A stretch of 64,000 nt of DNA from Sphingobium sp. TKS (GTDB lineage: Bacteria > Pseudomonadota > Alphaproteobacteria > Sphingomonadales > Sphingomonadaceae). The stretch spans positions 11,939 to 75,938 of the forward strand of contig NZ_CP005088.1 of NCBI RefSeq assembly GCF_001563265.1, read 5' to 3'. The position numbers and the translations under genes are program-made. Positions 17,425 through 28,495 of the stretch are shown one piece after another; the stretch's first letter is position 1, and each line of letters begins with the position of its first letter. Under the pieces are notes generated by a model. The model did no database searches, had not been told where the DNA came from, and saw nothing but the letters and a program-made list of their open reading frames with translations.

Positions 17425-17800
17425 TCACAATGGGGGCACCGAAGTGGCGGAGGCCTTATGAAGATGTTCAAGATCGCCTGTCGGATAGCTGGCATGCTCG
17501 GTTGTGGCGGCGGCCCCCCGACTCTTTTTTTTCCGCCCCGCTGCTTTGAGACGGCGGGCTTGAAGGAAAGCGTATGCGATCATTGTCATCAATGCATGTC
17601 GATGTAATCCAACCCAGGAGCGGCCTTCGAAATGATCGAGGCCCAGTTCTTCCTTGAGCTGCTGATGTGCTTGCTCGCAGATCCATCTCGCCTTGATCGT
17701 CGCGGCGAGCATTTTGAGGGTGGCGTCGGCAGGTAAATTTGAGACGTAGTTATAGCGCGACGATCTGGGTGAGAGGTCAGCGACTATCAGGATGAGAACA
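17425..17800 (-). pseudogene. IS701-type transposase, C-terminal fragment
   Basis: About 120 codons matching the end of an IS701-like DDE transposase ([39 protein letters not shown]). The N-terminal three quarters are missing: upstream on this strand the sequence runs into the end of an IS21-type remnant. Inactive. Confidence 0.8.
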
Positions 17801-17829
17801 GATTGTCGCGGCGGGTTCATGGTGCCGGG

Positions 17830-20521
<2,692 letters not shown>

Positions 20522-20555
20522 TACCCATTCGTTCCGATCAATCCACTAGGGAGGT

Positions 20556-20758
20556 ATGGTGGCAAAAAACAATTCGGTCGCAAGAGTGCGGGGACCCCGC
20601 TCTGCGGCGCGGCGGCAGCATATATTGGCCACGACCCGCGATCTCTTCGTCAAACGCGGATTCCATCAGACCGGGATGGCCCAAATCGCCAGTTCATCCG
20701 GCATCGCGGTGGGGCAGATCTATCGGGACTTTGCCAACAAGGAGGCGATCATTGCCGC
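20556..20758 (+). pseudogene. TetR/AcrR-family regulator, 5' fragment cut by IS6100
   Basis: About 67 native codons from an ATG behind AGGGAGGT. The N-terminal helix-turn-helix of TetR repressors is complete (RRQHILATTRDLFVKRGFHQTGMAQIASSSGIAVGQIYRDFANKEAI), but the ligand-binding domain is lost at IS6100 copy C. The frame ends six codons into the IS. Without its dimerisation domain it should not bind DNA normally. It is a candidate for the missing regulator of the ACCA-NN-TGGT sites, which is speculation from family and proximity. IS256 ends 34 bp upstream, so its own promoter is also altered. Confidence 0.82.
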
Positions 20759-21638
20759 GGCTCTGTTGCAAAAATCGTGAAGCTTGAGCATGCTTGGCGG
20801 AGATTGGACGGACGGAACGATGACGGATTTCAAGTGGCGCCATTTCCAGGGTGATGTGATCCTGTGGGCGGTGCGCTGGTATTGTCGCTATCCGATCAGC
20901 TATCGCGACCTTGAGGAAATGCTGGCGGAACGCGGCATTTCGGTCGACCATACGACGATCTATCGCTGGGTCCAGTGCTACGCCCCGGAGATGGAGAAGC
21001 GGCTGCGCTGGTTCTGGCGGCGTGGCTTTGATCCGAGCTGGCGCCTGGATGAAACCTACGTCAAGGTGCGGGGCAAGTGGACCTACCTGTACCGGGCAGT
21101 CGACAAGCGGGGCGACACGATCGATTTCTACCTGTCGCCGACCCGCAGCGCCAAGGCAGCGAAGCGGTTCCTGGGCAAGGCCCTGCGAGGCCTGAAGCAC
21201 TGGGAAAAGCCTGCCACGCTCAATACCGACAAAGCGCCGAGCTATGGTGCAGCGATCACCGAATTGAAGCGCGAAGGAAAGCTGGACCGGGAGACGGCCC
21301 ACCGGCAGGTGAAGTATCTCAATAACGTGATCGAGGCCGATCACGGAAAGCTCAAGATACTGATCAAGCCGGTGCGCGGTTTCAAATCGATCCCCACGGC
21401 CTATGCCACGATCAAGGGATTCGAAGTCATGCGAGCCCTGCGCAAAGGACAGGCTCGCCCCTGGTGCCTGCAGCCCGGCATCAGGGGCGAGGTGCGCCTT
21501 GTGGAGAGAGCTTTTGGCATTGGGCCCTCGGCGCTGACGGAGGCCATGGGCATGCTCAACCACCATTTCGCAGCAGCCGCCTGATCGGCGCAGAGCGACA
21601 GCCTACCTCTGACTGCCGCCAATCTTTGCAACAGAGCC
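20759..21638 (+). mobile_element. IS6100, copy C
   Basis: 880 bp, in opposite orientation to copies A, B and D. Flanking octamers ATTGCCGC and CGCACCAC differ. It joins a tetR fragment to an istB fragment. Confidence 0.97.
20790..21584 (+). CDS. tnpA: IS6100 transposase, copy C
   Basis: Same protein as at 8720, 264 residues with intact DDE motif. Confidence 0.97.
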   Translation: MLGGDWTDGTMTDFKWRHFQGDVILWAVRWYCRYPISYRDLEEMLAERGISVDHTTIYRWVQCYAPEMEKRLRWFWRRGFDPSWRLDETYVKVRGKWTYLYRAVDKRGDTIDFYLSPTRSAKAAKRFLGKALRGLKHWEKPATLNTDKAPSYGAAITELKREGKLDRETAHRQVKYLNNVIEADHGKLKILIKPVRGFKSIPTAYATIKGFEVMRALRKGQARPWCLQPGIRGEVRLVERAFGIGPSALTEAMGMLNHHFAAAA

Positions 21639-21781
21639 CGCACCACGTCTCCATCCTCACCATGAATGGCGACAGCTACCGCCTCAAACAGTCCGCCGGC
21701 CGGCGCTCCGCCAGAAGGGTGGAGCAAAACCAGGCCACTGTGTCGGCCGACCCGAACACCGGAGAGATCCCGCCGACATAG
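21639..21781 (+). pseudogene. istB: IstB C-terminal fragment
   Basis: About 46 codons beginning HHVSILTMNGDSYRLKQS, which is the conserved C-terminal end of IS21 IstB helpers (the H-x-x-I-L-x-M-N-G-D-S-Y-R pattern), then a stop at 21779. The ATPase core is lost at IS6100 copy C. It is a different IS21 remnant from that at 17.8-19.2 kb. Confidence 0.75.
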
Positions 21782-21799
21782 CCGGGAGAAAACGGTCAC

Positions 21800-21843
21800 G
21801 ACGACATGGAAAGGGCCCCGATCGGGGCCCTTTCCATGTCGTC
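21800..21843. terminator. 44-bp perfect palindrome, probable bidirectional terminator
   Basis: A perfect, loopless 44-bp palindrome with arms beginning GACGACATGGAAAGGG and centre CCCCGA/TCGGGG. The GC-rich core is followed on each strand by a short TTTCC run. It sits 19 bp after the istB fragment and 131 bp before the TonB receptor gene. A strong hairpin terminator is the simplest reading; a protein-binding palindrome is possible. Confidence 0.5.
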
Positions 21844-21974
21844 ATCACGCCTCGACCGATGGCCTACTTTTACACCGCCACCCTGGCCGGATTTTGCTCC
21901 GCCGTTGACAGTCGCCGCTGATCCGAATATGGACCATGCTTCGAGCAGATAAAAGACAAACGAGGGGATGATTC

Positions 21975-24347
21975 ATGAGAGCTTATCTTTACTGTAGCGT
22001 CGCTGGGCTCCTGCTCGCGGGCGGGGGTGCCGCTTCGGCGCAAGACGCACCGGCATCGGCGCCCGCGCCGAACGCTGCGACCGCGCAGGGCGCAAACGAG
22101 ATCGTGGTTACCGCGAATAAGCGCGAGGAAAAACTCAACAATGTCGGCCTGTCGATCACAGCGCTATCCGGTAATGCGCTGGCGGAGCGTAAGATAACGT
22201 CGCTTCAGGACGTCGCGTCCGCCATCCCTGGCCTTGCCTACGCGCAAAGCGCCACCAACACGCCGATCCTCACATTGCGTGGCGTAGGCTTCAACGAAAG
22301 CTCGCTCGGCGTCTACCCGGCGGTCAGCGTCTACGTCGACCAGGCCCCTCTTCCGTTTCCGGTTCTGGCAAGCCATTCGGCGTTCGATCTTCAGCGGATC
22401 GAGGTCCTGAAAGGCCCGCAGGGAACCTTGTTCGGCCAGAACTCAACCGGCGGTGCGATCAACTATATCGCGGCCAAGCCGACCCGCAGCTTCACAGCAG
22501 GCGGCGACATCAGCTACGGCCGCTTCAACGAAATTGACGGCAATGCCTATCTGAGCGGCCCGATCACCGAGAACCTGCGCGCCCGGATAGCTGTTAGCGG
22601 CACACACACCGATGACTGGCAGCGCAGCAACAGTCGCCCCTACGACACCAACGGAAAGGTCTCCTATATCACAGGGCGCGCCATCGTCGATTGGGATGCG
22701 TCGGACAGCGTGCGGTTCTCGCTCAGCCTGAATGCGTGGCGTGATACATCGGATCCGCAAGCCTCCCAATACATCGCACTTCGCGGCCAGAACCCTTTCG
22801 TGCAGCAATCGTCGATCGATTATCCGTTCTCGCCACAAAATCCCCGAGCAGCCGACTGGTCGACGGGTATCAGTACGCCGCGCAGCGACCGCAAATTCTA
22901 CCAGCCCGCGCTCCGCGCGGACATCGATCTCACCGAAGCGATCACGCTGACGTCGCTCACCTCTTACGGCCACTACACCCAGCGGCAGACGACCGATGGT
23001 GATGGCATGGCGCTTGCACAAGGCGATCTGGTCAGGGACGATGGCCGGATCACCACCTTCAACCAGGAAGTGCGCCTTGCCAACTCGAGCAAGTCGGCGT
23101 TCCGATGGGTTCTCGGCGCCAACTATGAGCGCAGCCGCACTTACGAGAACCAGTTCCTCAACTTCGCAGATTCGTCCCAGAACAATGCCGGTGCCAATTT
23201 CATCGATGCGGGGGGCGTATACAATCGCCAGCGGATCAGGAACTATGCTATCTTTGGGAACGCTGAATATGACCTGACGTCCAGGCTGACGCTGAAAGGC
23301 GCAGTTCGGTATACCAACAGCCACAATCACGCGCTGACATGCACCTACGACGGTGGGGACGGACGGGTGGCGCAACTCCTCAACCTGCTGGGAAGCCTTC
23401 TCGGGACCGTGCCGTTCACGCCGATCGGCATCAATGACTGCTACGCGCTCAACCAGAACAACGTCCCGGGGACGCCCTATATCGGCCAGCTCAACCAGCA
23501 CAATGTGTCCTGGCGGGCCGGTGTGGACTATCATGTCGGGCCCACCTCGTTGCTCTATGCGAACGTGTCTCGCGGGTATAAGGCAGGCAGCTTCCCGGTA
23601 CTCGCTACCGCAAGCCAGTCCTCGCTGAACCCGGTGACACAGGAGCAACTCACTGCCTACGAAGCCGGCGCGAAGCTGGGTCTCTGGGATCGAAAGGTGC
23701 AGCTCAACCTGGCCGGCTTCTATTATGATTATCGTAACAAGCAGGTGCGCGGAAAGATCAACGATCCATTGTTTTCCGTGCTCGACCTCCTCGCCAATGT
23801 TCCTAAATCGCGCGTCCTTGGTTTCGATGGAGATGTGACGATCAACCCCTTGCCGGGCCTTAGTCTCACAGGATCCCTCACCTATCTCGATAGCAAGGTC
23901 CAACGCTATTCGGGTTACAACGCGATCGGAGAGGTCAACAATTTCGCGGGCGACCGGCTGCCCTTCACGTCGAAGTGGAATGTCGGCCTCAATGCCGACT
24001 ACAAGGCTCGGCTCGACAATGGCGGAGCGCCCTTCATCGGAATTACGATGAATGCGCGATCCTCGCAGGACGCGGTAATCGGCGGCGGACGCATCGTCAT
24101 CCCACCATCGCCGGTGAACAAGGTACTTCCAGGATTGATTCATCCCTTCGAGATGAAGGGCTACGCCACGTTCGACGCGCGGGTGGGATACGAGGCGCCG
24201 GATGGGCGCTGGACCGTGTCCCTCTGGGGCAAGAATATCTTCAACAAATATTACTTCACCAGCGTGATCACTTTCGACGACTCGATCTCGCGATTTGCTG
24301 CTCGGCCAGCGACCTATGGAGTCACGCTTGGCTTCAAGTTCGATTGA
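21975..24347 (+). CDS. TonB-dependent outer-membrane receptor
   Basis: 790 residues with a signal peptide (about residues 1-25, ending in SAQ/DAP), a TonB-box-like stretch EIVVTANKREEKLNNVGLS, a plug domain (YVDQAPLPF, IEVLKGPQGTLFGQNSTGGAINY) and a 22-strand barrel ending in LGFKFD. This plug signature is typical of the sphingomonad receptors found with catabolic clusters. It would import a substrate across the outer membrane with energy from TonB-ExbBD. It is intact and behind a GAGGGG ribosome site. It is paralogous to the remnant at 9546. The IS6100 copies on both sides show that this segment was brought next to its neighbours by rearrangement. The ligand is unknown. Confidence 0.93.
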   Translation: MRAYLYCSVAGLLLAGGGAASAQDAPASAPAPNAATAQGANEIVVTANKREEKLNNVGLSITALSGNALAERKITSLQDVASAIPGLAYAQSATNTPILTLRGVGFNESSLGVYPAVSVYVDQAPLPFPVLASHSAFDLQRIEVLKGPQGTLFGQNSTGGAINYIAAKPTRSFTAGGDISYGRFNEIDGNAYLSGPITENLRARIAVSGTHTDDWQRSNSRPYDTNGKVSYITGRAIVDWDASDSVRFSLSLNAWRDTSDPQASQYIALRGQNPFVQQSSIDYPFSPQNPRAADWSTGISTPRSDRKFYQPALRADIDLTEAITLTSLTSYGHYTQRQTTDGDGMALAQGDLVRDDGRITTFNQEVRLANSSKSAFRWVLGANYERSRTYENQFLNFADSSQNNAGANFIDAGGVYNRQRIRNYAIFGNAEYDLTSRLTLKGAVRYTNSHNHALTCTYDGGDGRVAQLLNLLGSLLGTVPFTPIGINDCYALNQNNVPGTPYIGQLNQHNVSWRAGVDYHVGPTSLLYANVSRGYKAGSFPVLATASQSSLNPVTQEQLTAYEAGAKLGLWDRKVQLNLAGFYYDYRNKQVRGKINDPLFSVLDLLANVPKSRVLGFDGDVTINPLPGLSLTGSLTYLDSKVQRYSGYNAIGEVNNFAGDRLPFTSKWNVGLNADYKARLDNGGAPFIGITMNARSSQDAVIGGGRIVIPPSPVNKVLPGLIHPFEMKGYATFDARVGYEAPDGRWTVSLWGKNIFNKYYFTSVITFDDSISRFAARPATYGVTLGFKFD

Positions 24348-24463
24348 CGTGCGCCTGGCATGGGCGCCTGAGGGAGGGGGCACCGTCACGTCCCTCAATA
24401 TTGTCGGCCTGGGACTTTGCAGGCCGGCAGACATCAAGCTTCACACCTGCTGGCGACTGGGAG

Positions 24464-25343
24464 GGCTCTGTTGCAAAGATTGGCGGCAGTCAGAGGTAGG
24501 CTGTCGCTCTGCGCCGATCAGGCGGCTGCTGCGAAATGGTGGTTGAGCATGCCCATGGCCTCCGTCAGCGCCGAGGGCCCAATGCCAAAAGCTCTCTCCA
24601 CAAGGCGCACCTCGCCCCTGATGCCGGGCTGCAGGCACCAGGGGCGAGCCTGTCCTTTGCGCAGGGCTCGCATGACTTCGAATCCCTTGATCGTGGCATA
24701 GGCCGTGGGGATCGATTTGAAACCGCGCACCGGCTTGATCAGTATCTTGAGCTTTCCGTGATCGGCCTCGATCACGTTATTGAGATACTTCACCTGCCGG
24801 TGGGCCGTCTCCCGGTCCAGCTTTCCTTCGCGCTTCAATTCGGTGATCGCTGCACCATAGCTCGGCGCTTTGTCGGTATTGAGCGTGGCAGGCTTTTCCC
24901 AGTGCTTCAGGCCTCGCAGGGCCTTGCCCAGGAACCGCTTCGCTGCCTTGGCGCTGCGGGTCGGCGACAGGTAGAAATCGATCGTGTCGCCCCGCTTGTC
25001 GACTGCCCGGTACAGGTAGGTCCACTTGCCCCGCACCTTGACGTAGGTTTCATCCAGGCGCCAGCTCGGATCAAAGCCACGCCGCCAGAACCAGCGCAGC
25101 CGCTTCTCCATCTCCGGGGCGTAGCACTGGACCCAGCGATAGATCGTCGTATGGTCGACCGAAATGCCGCGTTCCGCCAGCATTTCCTCAAGGTCGCGAT
25201 AGCTGATCGGATAGCGACAATACCAGCGCACCGCCCACAGGATCACATCACCCTGGAAATGGCGCCACTTGAAATCCGTCATCGTTCCGTCCGTCCAATC
25301 TCCGCCAAGCATGCTCAAGCTTCACGATTTTTGCAACAGAGCC
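24464..25343 (-). mobile_element. IS6100, copy D
   Basis: 880 bp with complete ends. Flanking octamers ACTGGGAG and TACCGTTT differ. With copy C it brackets the TonB-receptor segment in opposite orientation. Confidence 0.97.
24518..25312 (-). CDS. tnpA: IS6100 transposase, copy D
   Basis: Same protein as at 8720, intact. Confidence 0.97.
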   Translation of the reverse strand: MLGGDWTDGTMTDFKWRHFQGDVILWAVRWYCRYPISYRDLEEMLAERGISVDHTTIYRWVQCYAPEMEKRLRWFWRRGFDPSWRLDETYVKVRGKWTYLYRAVDKRGDTIDFYLSPTRSAKAAKRFLGKALRGLKHWEKPATLNTDKAPSYGAAITELKREGKLDRETAHRQVKYLNNVIEADHGKLKILIKPVRGFKSIPTAYATIKGFEVMRALRKGQARPWCLQPGIRGEVRLVERAFGIGPSALTEAMGMLNHHFAAAA

Positions 25344-25474
25344 TACCGTTTTGCGACGCGGGTTTCCAGAACAGTTTTGACAAAGTGCGGCCCGCAGATT
25401 TACGTTGCCGGCCCAGCAAGGCGATCGGCTCGTCAGAAACGGTCGTTTTGCAGAACCGCTGAGGAGCCGGGTTC

Positions 25475-26167
25475 ATGCAGGTGCTCGATACGGTTGGCTG
25501 GGTCGGTGATGGCGACGACACCGACTTCTTCCTCGCAATCGAGCGCACCTTCGATCTGCGCCTGCGCTCGAACCTGCCTTGGACAACGTTCGGCGAGGTG
25601 CGTGACCATGTCGTCGCGCATGTCGCAGCCTACAGCGGGGGCGGCACGACATGCGCCACGCAGATGACGTTCTACAGGCTTCGACGCGCGCTCGGGCTTG
25701 GCCGGCACGTCGGGCCGGATGCGCCGTTGGCGCCGCTGATCGGTGGGAAGCTGCGCCAAGCGTTCAGCGACCTGGAAGCCGATACCGACCTCAAGATGCC
25801 GGCGACGCGAGCCGGATGGCTTGGGATTGTCAGTGGTCTCTGCTTCGCTGTCGCGGTCGCGATCCTCGCCTTCACGACGCTGGCACCTCCCCTTCGCATC
25901 TTCGCTGCTGGAGCGAGCGCCTACGCGGGGCTATGGTTACGGCACCTCGACCGCCGGCGATTACCTCGGAGGTGCGACACTATCGGCGATCTCGCCCGAC
26001 TGGTCACGGAGCAGAACCGTGGCAGGCTTGCCCGCGACGGCGCGCGCCTCACCGCCCCCGAGATTTGGCGGATCATCCAGCAACTGGCCGCCGAGGAGAG
26101 CGGGATCGACCCCGATCTGATTGGGTCGGAAACGACCTTCTTCCGAGCCAAAGTGCGAGCAGCCTGA
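25475..26167 (+). CDS. Membrane protein with acyl-carrier-like ends
   Basis: 230 residues. The N-terminal 50 residues (DTDFFLAIERTFDLRL, then TFGEVRDHVVAHV) and the C-terminal part (TIGDLARLVTEQN, then EIWRIIQQLAAEESGIDPDLIGSETTFF) both follow the helix pattern of acyl carrier proteins. They are separated by two predicted membrane helices (about residues 115-155). No DSL-type serine for phosphopantetheine is seen, so it is probably not a working carrier. The gene starts after a possible TTGACA promoter at about 25376. It may form a unit with the small membrane protein that follows. No function is assigned. Confidence 0.6.
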   Translation: MQVLDTVGWVGDGDDTDFFLAIERTFDLRLRSNLPWTTFGEVRDHVVAHVAAYSGGGTTCATQMTFYRLRRALGLGRHVGPDAPLAPLIGGKLRQAFSDLEADTDLKMPATRAGWLGIVSGLCFAVAVAILAFTTLAPPLRIFAAGASAYAGLWLRHLDRRRLPRRCDTIGDLARLVTEQNRGRLARDGARLTAPEIWRIIQQLAAEESGIDPDLIGSETTFFRAKVRAA

Positions 26168-26195
26168 TCAATGGCTTACTGGATTGCATAGATTG

Positions 26196-26648
26196 ATGCC
26201 GAGACACGGGACATTGCGTGGCGTCGGACTGACGGCTTTGGGTGCCGTTGTCGTCGCAGGCTCTTTCGTCGCTCTCGGATTGCGACCGGATGGGATCGCC
26301 AGCTACTATCGCGATACGCTGACTCCGGCAGGGTTTGCCATTTGGTTCTGCGGCTTCGTAGCCGCCACACTCGCTCCACCCGCCATAGCTGTACTCTGCT
26401 GGTTTGGCGCCATGCGGTTCCGCTACGGGTGGCTTCTCCACATCCTGCTTGTTCCTGCCACCTACGCCGCTGTGCGAGGATCAATCGCGCTCATGCTCGC
26501 GGTAGCAAGTGAGCCGGACAGCGATGGCCCAACGAGATGGGCTACCGATCCAGCAGTGATGCTGATGGTGGTTTGCCCCATCGTGTACTTTCTGATCTTG
26601 GGTTCCACAAAGCTGCGTGAGCATCGCGCATCAGCAAATGACTGCTAA
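26196..26648 (+). CDS. Small integral membrane protein, unknown
   Basis: About 150 residues from the ATG at 26196; a longer in-frame start at 26121 would overlap the previous gene. Four hydrophobic segments are visible (LTALGAVVVAGSFVAL, FAIWFCGFVAATLAPPAIAVL, LLHILLVPATYAAV, VMLMVVCPIVYFLIL). No family is recognised. It follows the acyl-carrier-like membrane protein by 28 bp in the same direction. Confidence 0.55.
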   Translation: MPRHGTLRGVGLTALGAVVVAGSFVALGLRPDGIASYYRDTLTPAGFAIWFCGFVAATLAPPAIAVLCWFGAMRFRYGWLLHILLVPATYAAVRGSIALMLAVASEPDSDGPTRWATDPAVMLMVVCPIVYFLILGSTKLREHRASANDC

Positions 26649-27370
26649 TCTCGACTTTGTAGTTGGCAGATACCATGAGCGGCCCTTTGCCGTTTGCGAG
26701 CAGACGCGGATGATGGCGAGCACATTGTCGGATAGCGTGAGCAGCATAGTCGGCTCGTTGTCAGGTAATCTGGGCAGGAAAAGGCGCTGTTTGCGAGCAG
26801 AAGCTGCTACGGTTGCAAGCGCCTACACCTAGCGCCCATCCAGCGGCGCATATGATCGGAACGTAAAGCGGAAGCAAGCCAGCGCTGGGATAGGCGTGGT
26901 TCGCCCATGAAAGGGCGGTGACGGCAACGAGGATCGCGAACCAGGCATGTTCGCGCGGCAGGGATTCCAGACGTTCGGCCATTCGGCCGACAGGGAGATG
27001 ACTGTTCACGCGCTTCCCACCCCTACCGCAAAGCTCCATCTGCACTCGCCGGCGACAGTCGATCGGACAGCCGACCGCACGCCGCCACATCGGAAGCGTG
27101 CAGCCGGCAGCAACCGGCCATTGGAAACCTGATGTAAGTCAGGCGCGAACACCTTTGGGCCAAGGGCCTTGGACATGCGTGTTCGCTGCCCGGTCGCTGA
27201 AGCTCGTCTTACATTGAGAGGTTTCCACGCCTCTGCCCCCCTCTCAGCGGGCGCGTGTCGTTTAGAGGAAAAGCATTACGAATTGCAAATAAAGTGCAGT
27301 TCCGCACGTTCGCGGCGCTGCCCTCCGCTAAGTCGTTTAAACGATCTCAACCAACGCAGAGGCGCGATCG
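26649..27370. other. Intergenic stretch with little recognisable content
   Basis: About 720 bp without a convincing gene. A leftward frame (about 26982 to 26761) contains one or two hydrophobic helices (AWFAILVAVTALSWANHAYP, LLPLYVPIICAAGWALG) like the N terminus of a membrane-bound signalling protein, but it has no ribosome site and no downstream domain. It is probably a decayed remnant. A GTTTAAAC palindrome is at 27335-27342. Confidence 0.4.
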
Positions 27371-27604
27371 TCACTCGCGAAATAGGTCCACCACATGACA
27401 GCCCAGCGCGCCCGCAATCGAATCCAACAGTTCCAACGTGGGGTTGCCGCGTCCGTTTTCTATGCGCGATAGATACGAGGCAGTAACGCCGGATCGCTCC
27501 GATAATTCTGTTTGGGACATTTCGAGTTGCACGCGGCGCTCGCGGCAGTTTCGGCCGACAAGCATCGCGAAGCTCTCTACTCCGGCAAGAGCTGGTTGGT
27601 TCAT
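27371..27604 (-). CDS. XRE-family helix-turn-helix regulator
   Basis: 77 residues, nearly all a Cro/C1-type HTH domain: ERRVQLEMSQTELSERSGVTASYLSRIENGRGNPTLELLDSIAGAL. No effector domain is present. It overlaps the DUF6118 gene by 4 nt, so both are in one leftward transcript. Such small regulators often control plasmid transfer or maintenance genes. Its binding site is unknown; the palindrome GTTTAAAC that lies 29 bp beyond its 3' end and recurs elsewhere in this replicon is one candidate. Confidence 0.88.
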   Translation of the reverse strand: MNQPALAGVESFAMLVGRNCRERRVQLEMSQTELSERSGVTASYLSRIENGRGNPTLELLDSIAGALGCHVVDLFRE

Positions 27605-28338
27605 GGTTTTTGTCCGCTATCCGCTTTGACCTCAATCGTGCAGCGCACGGGCTTTGCCGCCTTTTCCGCCTGCTCACGGCATTTCTGCACCGTCTCGCGA
27701 TTGGCATCCGTCAGCGGGGAAGCCGCGACGATCAGCGCCCAGCTCTCCGGATCGGCCGCCTGCATCAACCGCTGCCCCGCCCCCCACGGGCCAGGCTCAT
27801 TGAGAACGCGGGTCGCCATACGCTCGGGCCAGCGCCAGCTATCGGGGGTCGCCCGCGCGAGCGGGCCGGCAAGTAGGGCGTAGAGCAACAGCCCCAGCAC
27901 CACGCCGCAAGCGCCGATGACATACAGCCAGCGGTTTTGCTCGTCGCCGCGCCGCGCCGATGCGAGACGGTTGCCGATCTCGCGCGCGGCCTGGTCCAGC
28001 GCCGTGCGCGCCTCGGTGATAAGGCGCTGATCCTCGCGGCGCGCGTTCGTGGCGGCGCTGGCGATCTCACCCGCCATATGCGCCGGGTCCATCGACAGGG
28101 CGGGGCTTTTCCGCATGGCGGCGATCTGCTGGGCCAGCACCCCCAGCACTTGCTCGGTGCGCCCCAGCGTCGGCTCGTAATCGGGAATCTCGATATTCTC
28201 GCGCGCGGCGGTCAGCCCCTCGATCGCGGCGCGCAGCAACGCCACCTCGCCATGCACCGACGCCAACCGATCCTCGACCCGCGCGAACGCCAGCGCCGGA
28301 TCGTCAGCGTCGCCAAAACTATCATCCTCTTCCCGCAT
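27601..28338 (-). CDS. DUF6118 family membrane protein
   Basis: 245 residues. An acidic N terminus is followed by a long coiled coil (about residues 20-125, EDRLASVHGEVALLRAAIEG onward), one membrane helix (WLYVIGACGVVLGLLLYALL, about 136-155) and a C-terminal soluble domain with Trp-rich DSWRWPERMATRVL. The arrangement matches the DUF6118 proteins encoded beside TraA relaxases on sphingomonad plasmids. Its role is unknown; the location suggests plasmid transfer or entry functions. It is upstream of, and coupled with, the XRE regulator. Confidence 0.75.
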   Translation of the reverse strand: MREEDDSFGDADDPALAFARVEDRLASVHGEVALLRAAIEGLTAARENIEIPDYEPTLGRTEQVLGVLAQQIAAMRKSPALSMDPAHMAGEIASAATNARREDQRLITEARTALDQAAREIGNRLASARRGDEQNRWLYVIGACGVVLGLLLYALLAGPLARATPDSWRWPERMATRVLNEPGPWGAGQRLMQAADPESWALIVAASPLTDANRETVQKCREQAEKAAKPVRCTIEVKADSGQKP

Positions 28339-28417
28339 CGCCGCCTCCGTCCGTCTATATTTGACAATTTTTCACAACATCCAACGAAATCAAATGATAA
28401 GGCGGCGCGCGACCCGA

Positions 28418-28446
28418 AAGTCTCAATAGCGACTCTCTTGAGACTT
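28418..28446. repeat. Inverted repeat AAGTCTCAA/TTGAGACTT
   Basis: Perfect 9-bp arms at 28418-28426 and 28438-28446 with an 11-nt spacer, next to a second hairpin at 28449. It lies in the 157-bp gap between traA and the DUF6118 gene and could be an operator for the leftward DUF6118-XRE operon. Confidence 0.45.
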
Positions 28447-28448
28447 AC

Positions 28449-28483
28449 TGGCCTGCCAGTCGTGGGACTGGCAGGCCATTTTT
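28449..28483 (+). terminator. Strong hairpin followed by T-run
   Basis: Perfect 12-bp arms TGGCCTGCCAGT (28449-28460) and ACTGGCAGGCCA (28467-28478) with loop CGTGGG, followed by TTTTT. The T-run is on the plus strand although both neighbouring genes read leftward, so as a terminator it would stop rightward or antisense transcription into traA. Confidence 0.6.
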
Positions 28484-28495
28484 CCGGTCGGCCAA

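Noticed and set aside
22443..24437. Leftward frame of 664 codons opposite the TonB receptor
   Set aside because: Antisense shadow; it has no recognisable domains while the plus strand encodes a full receptor.
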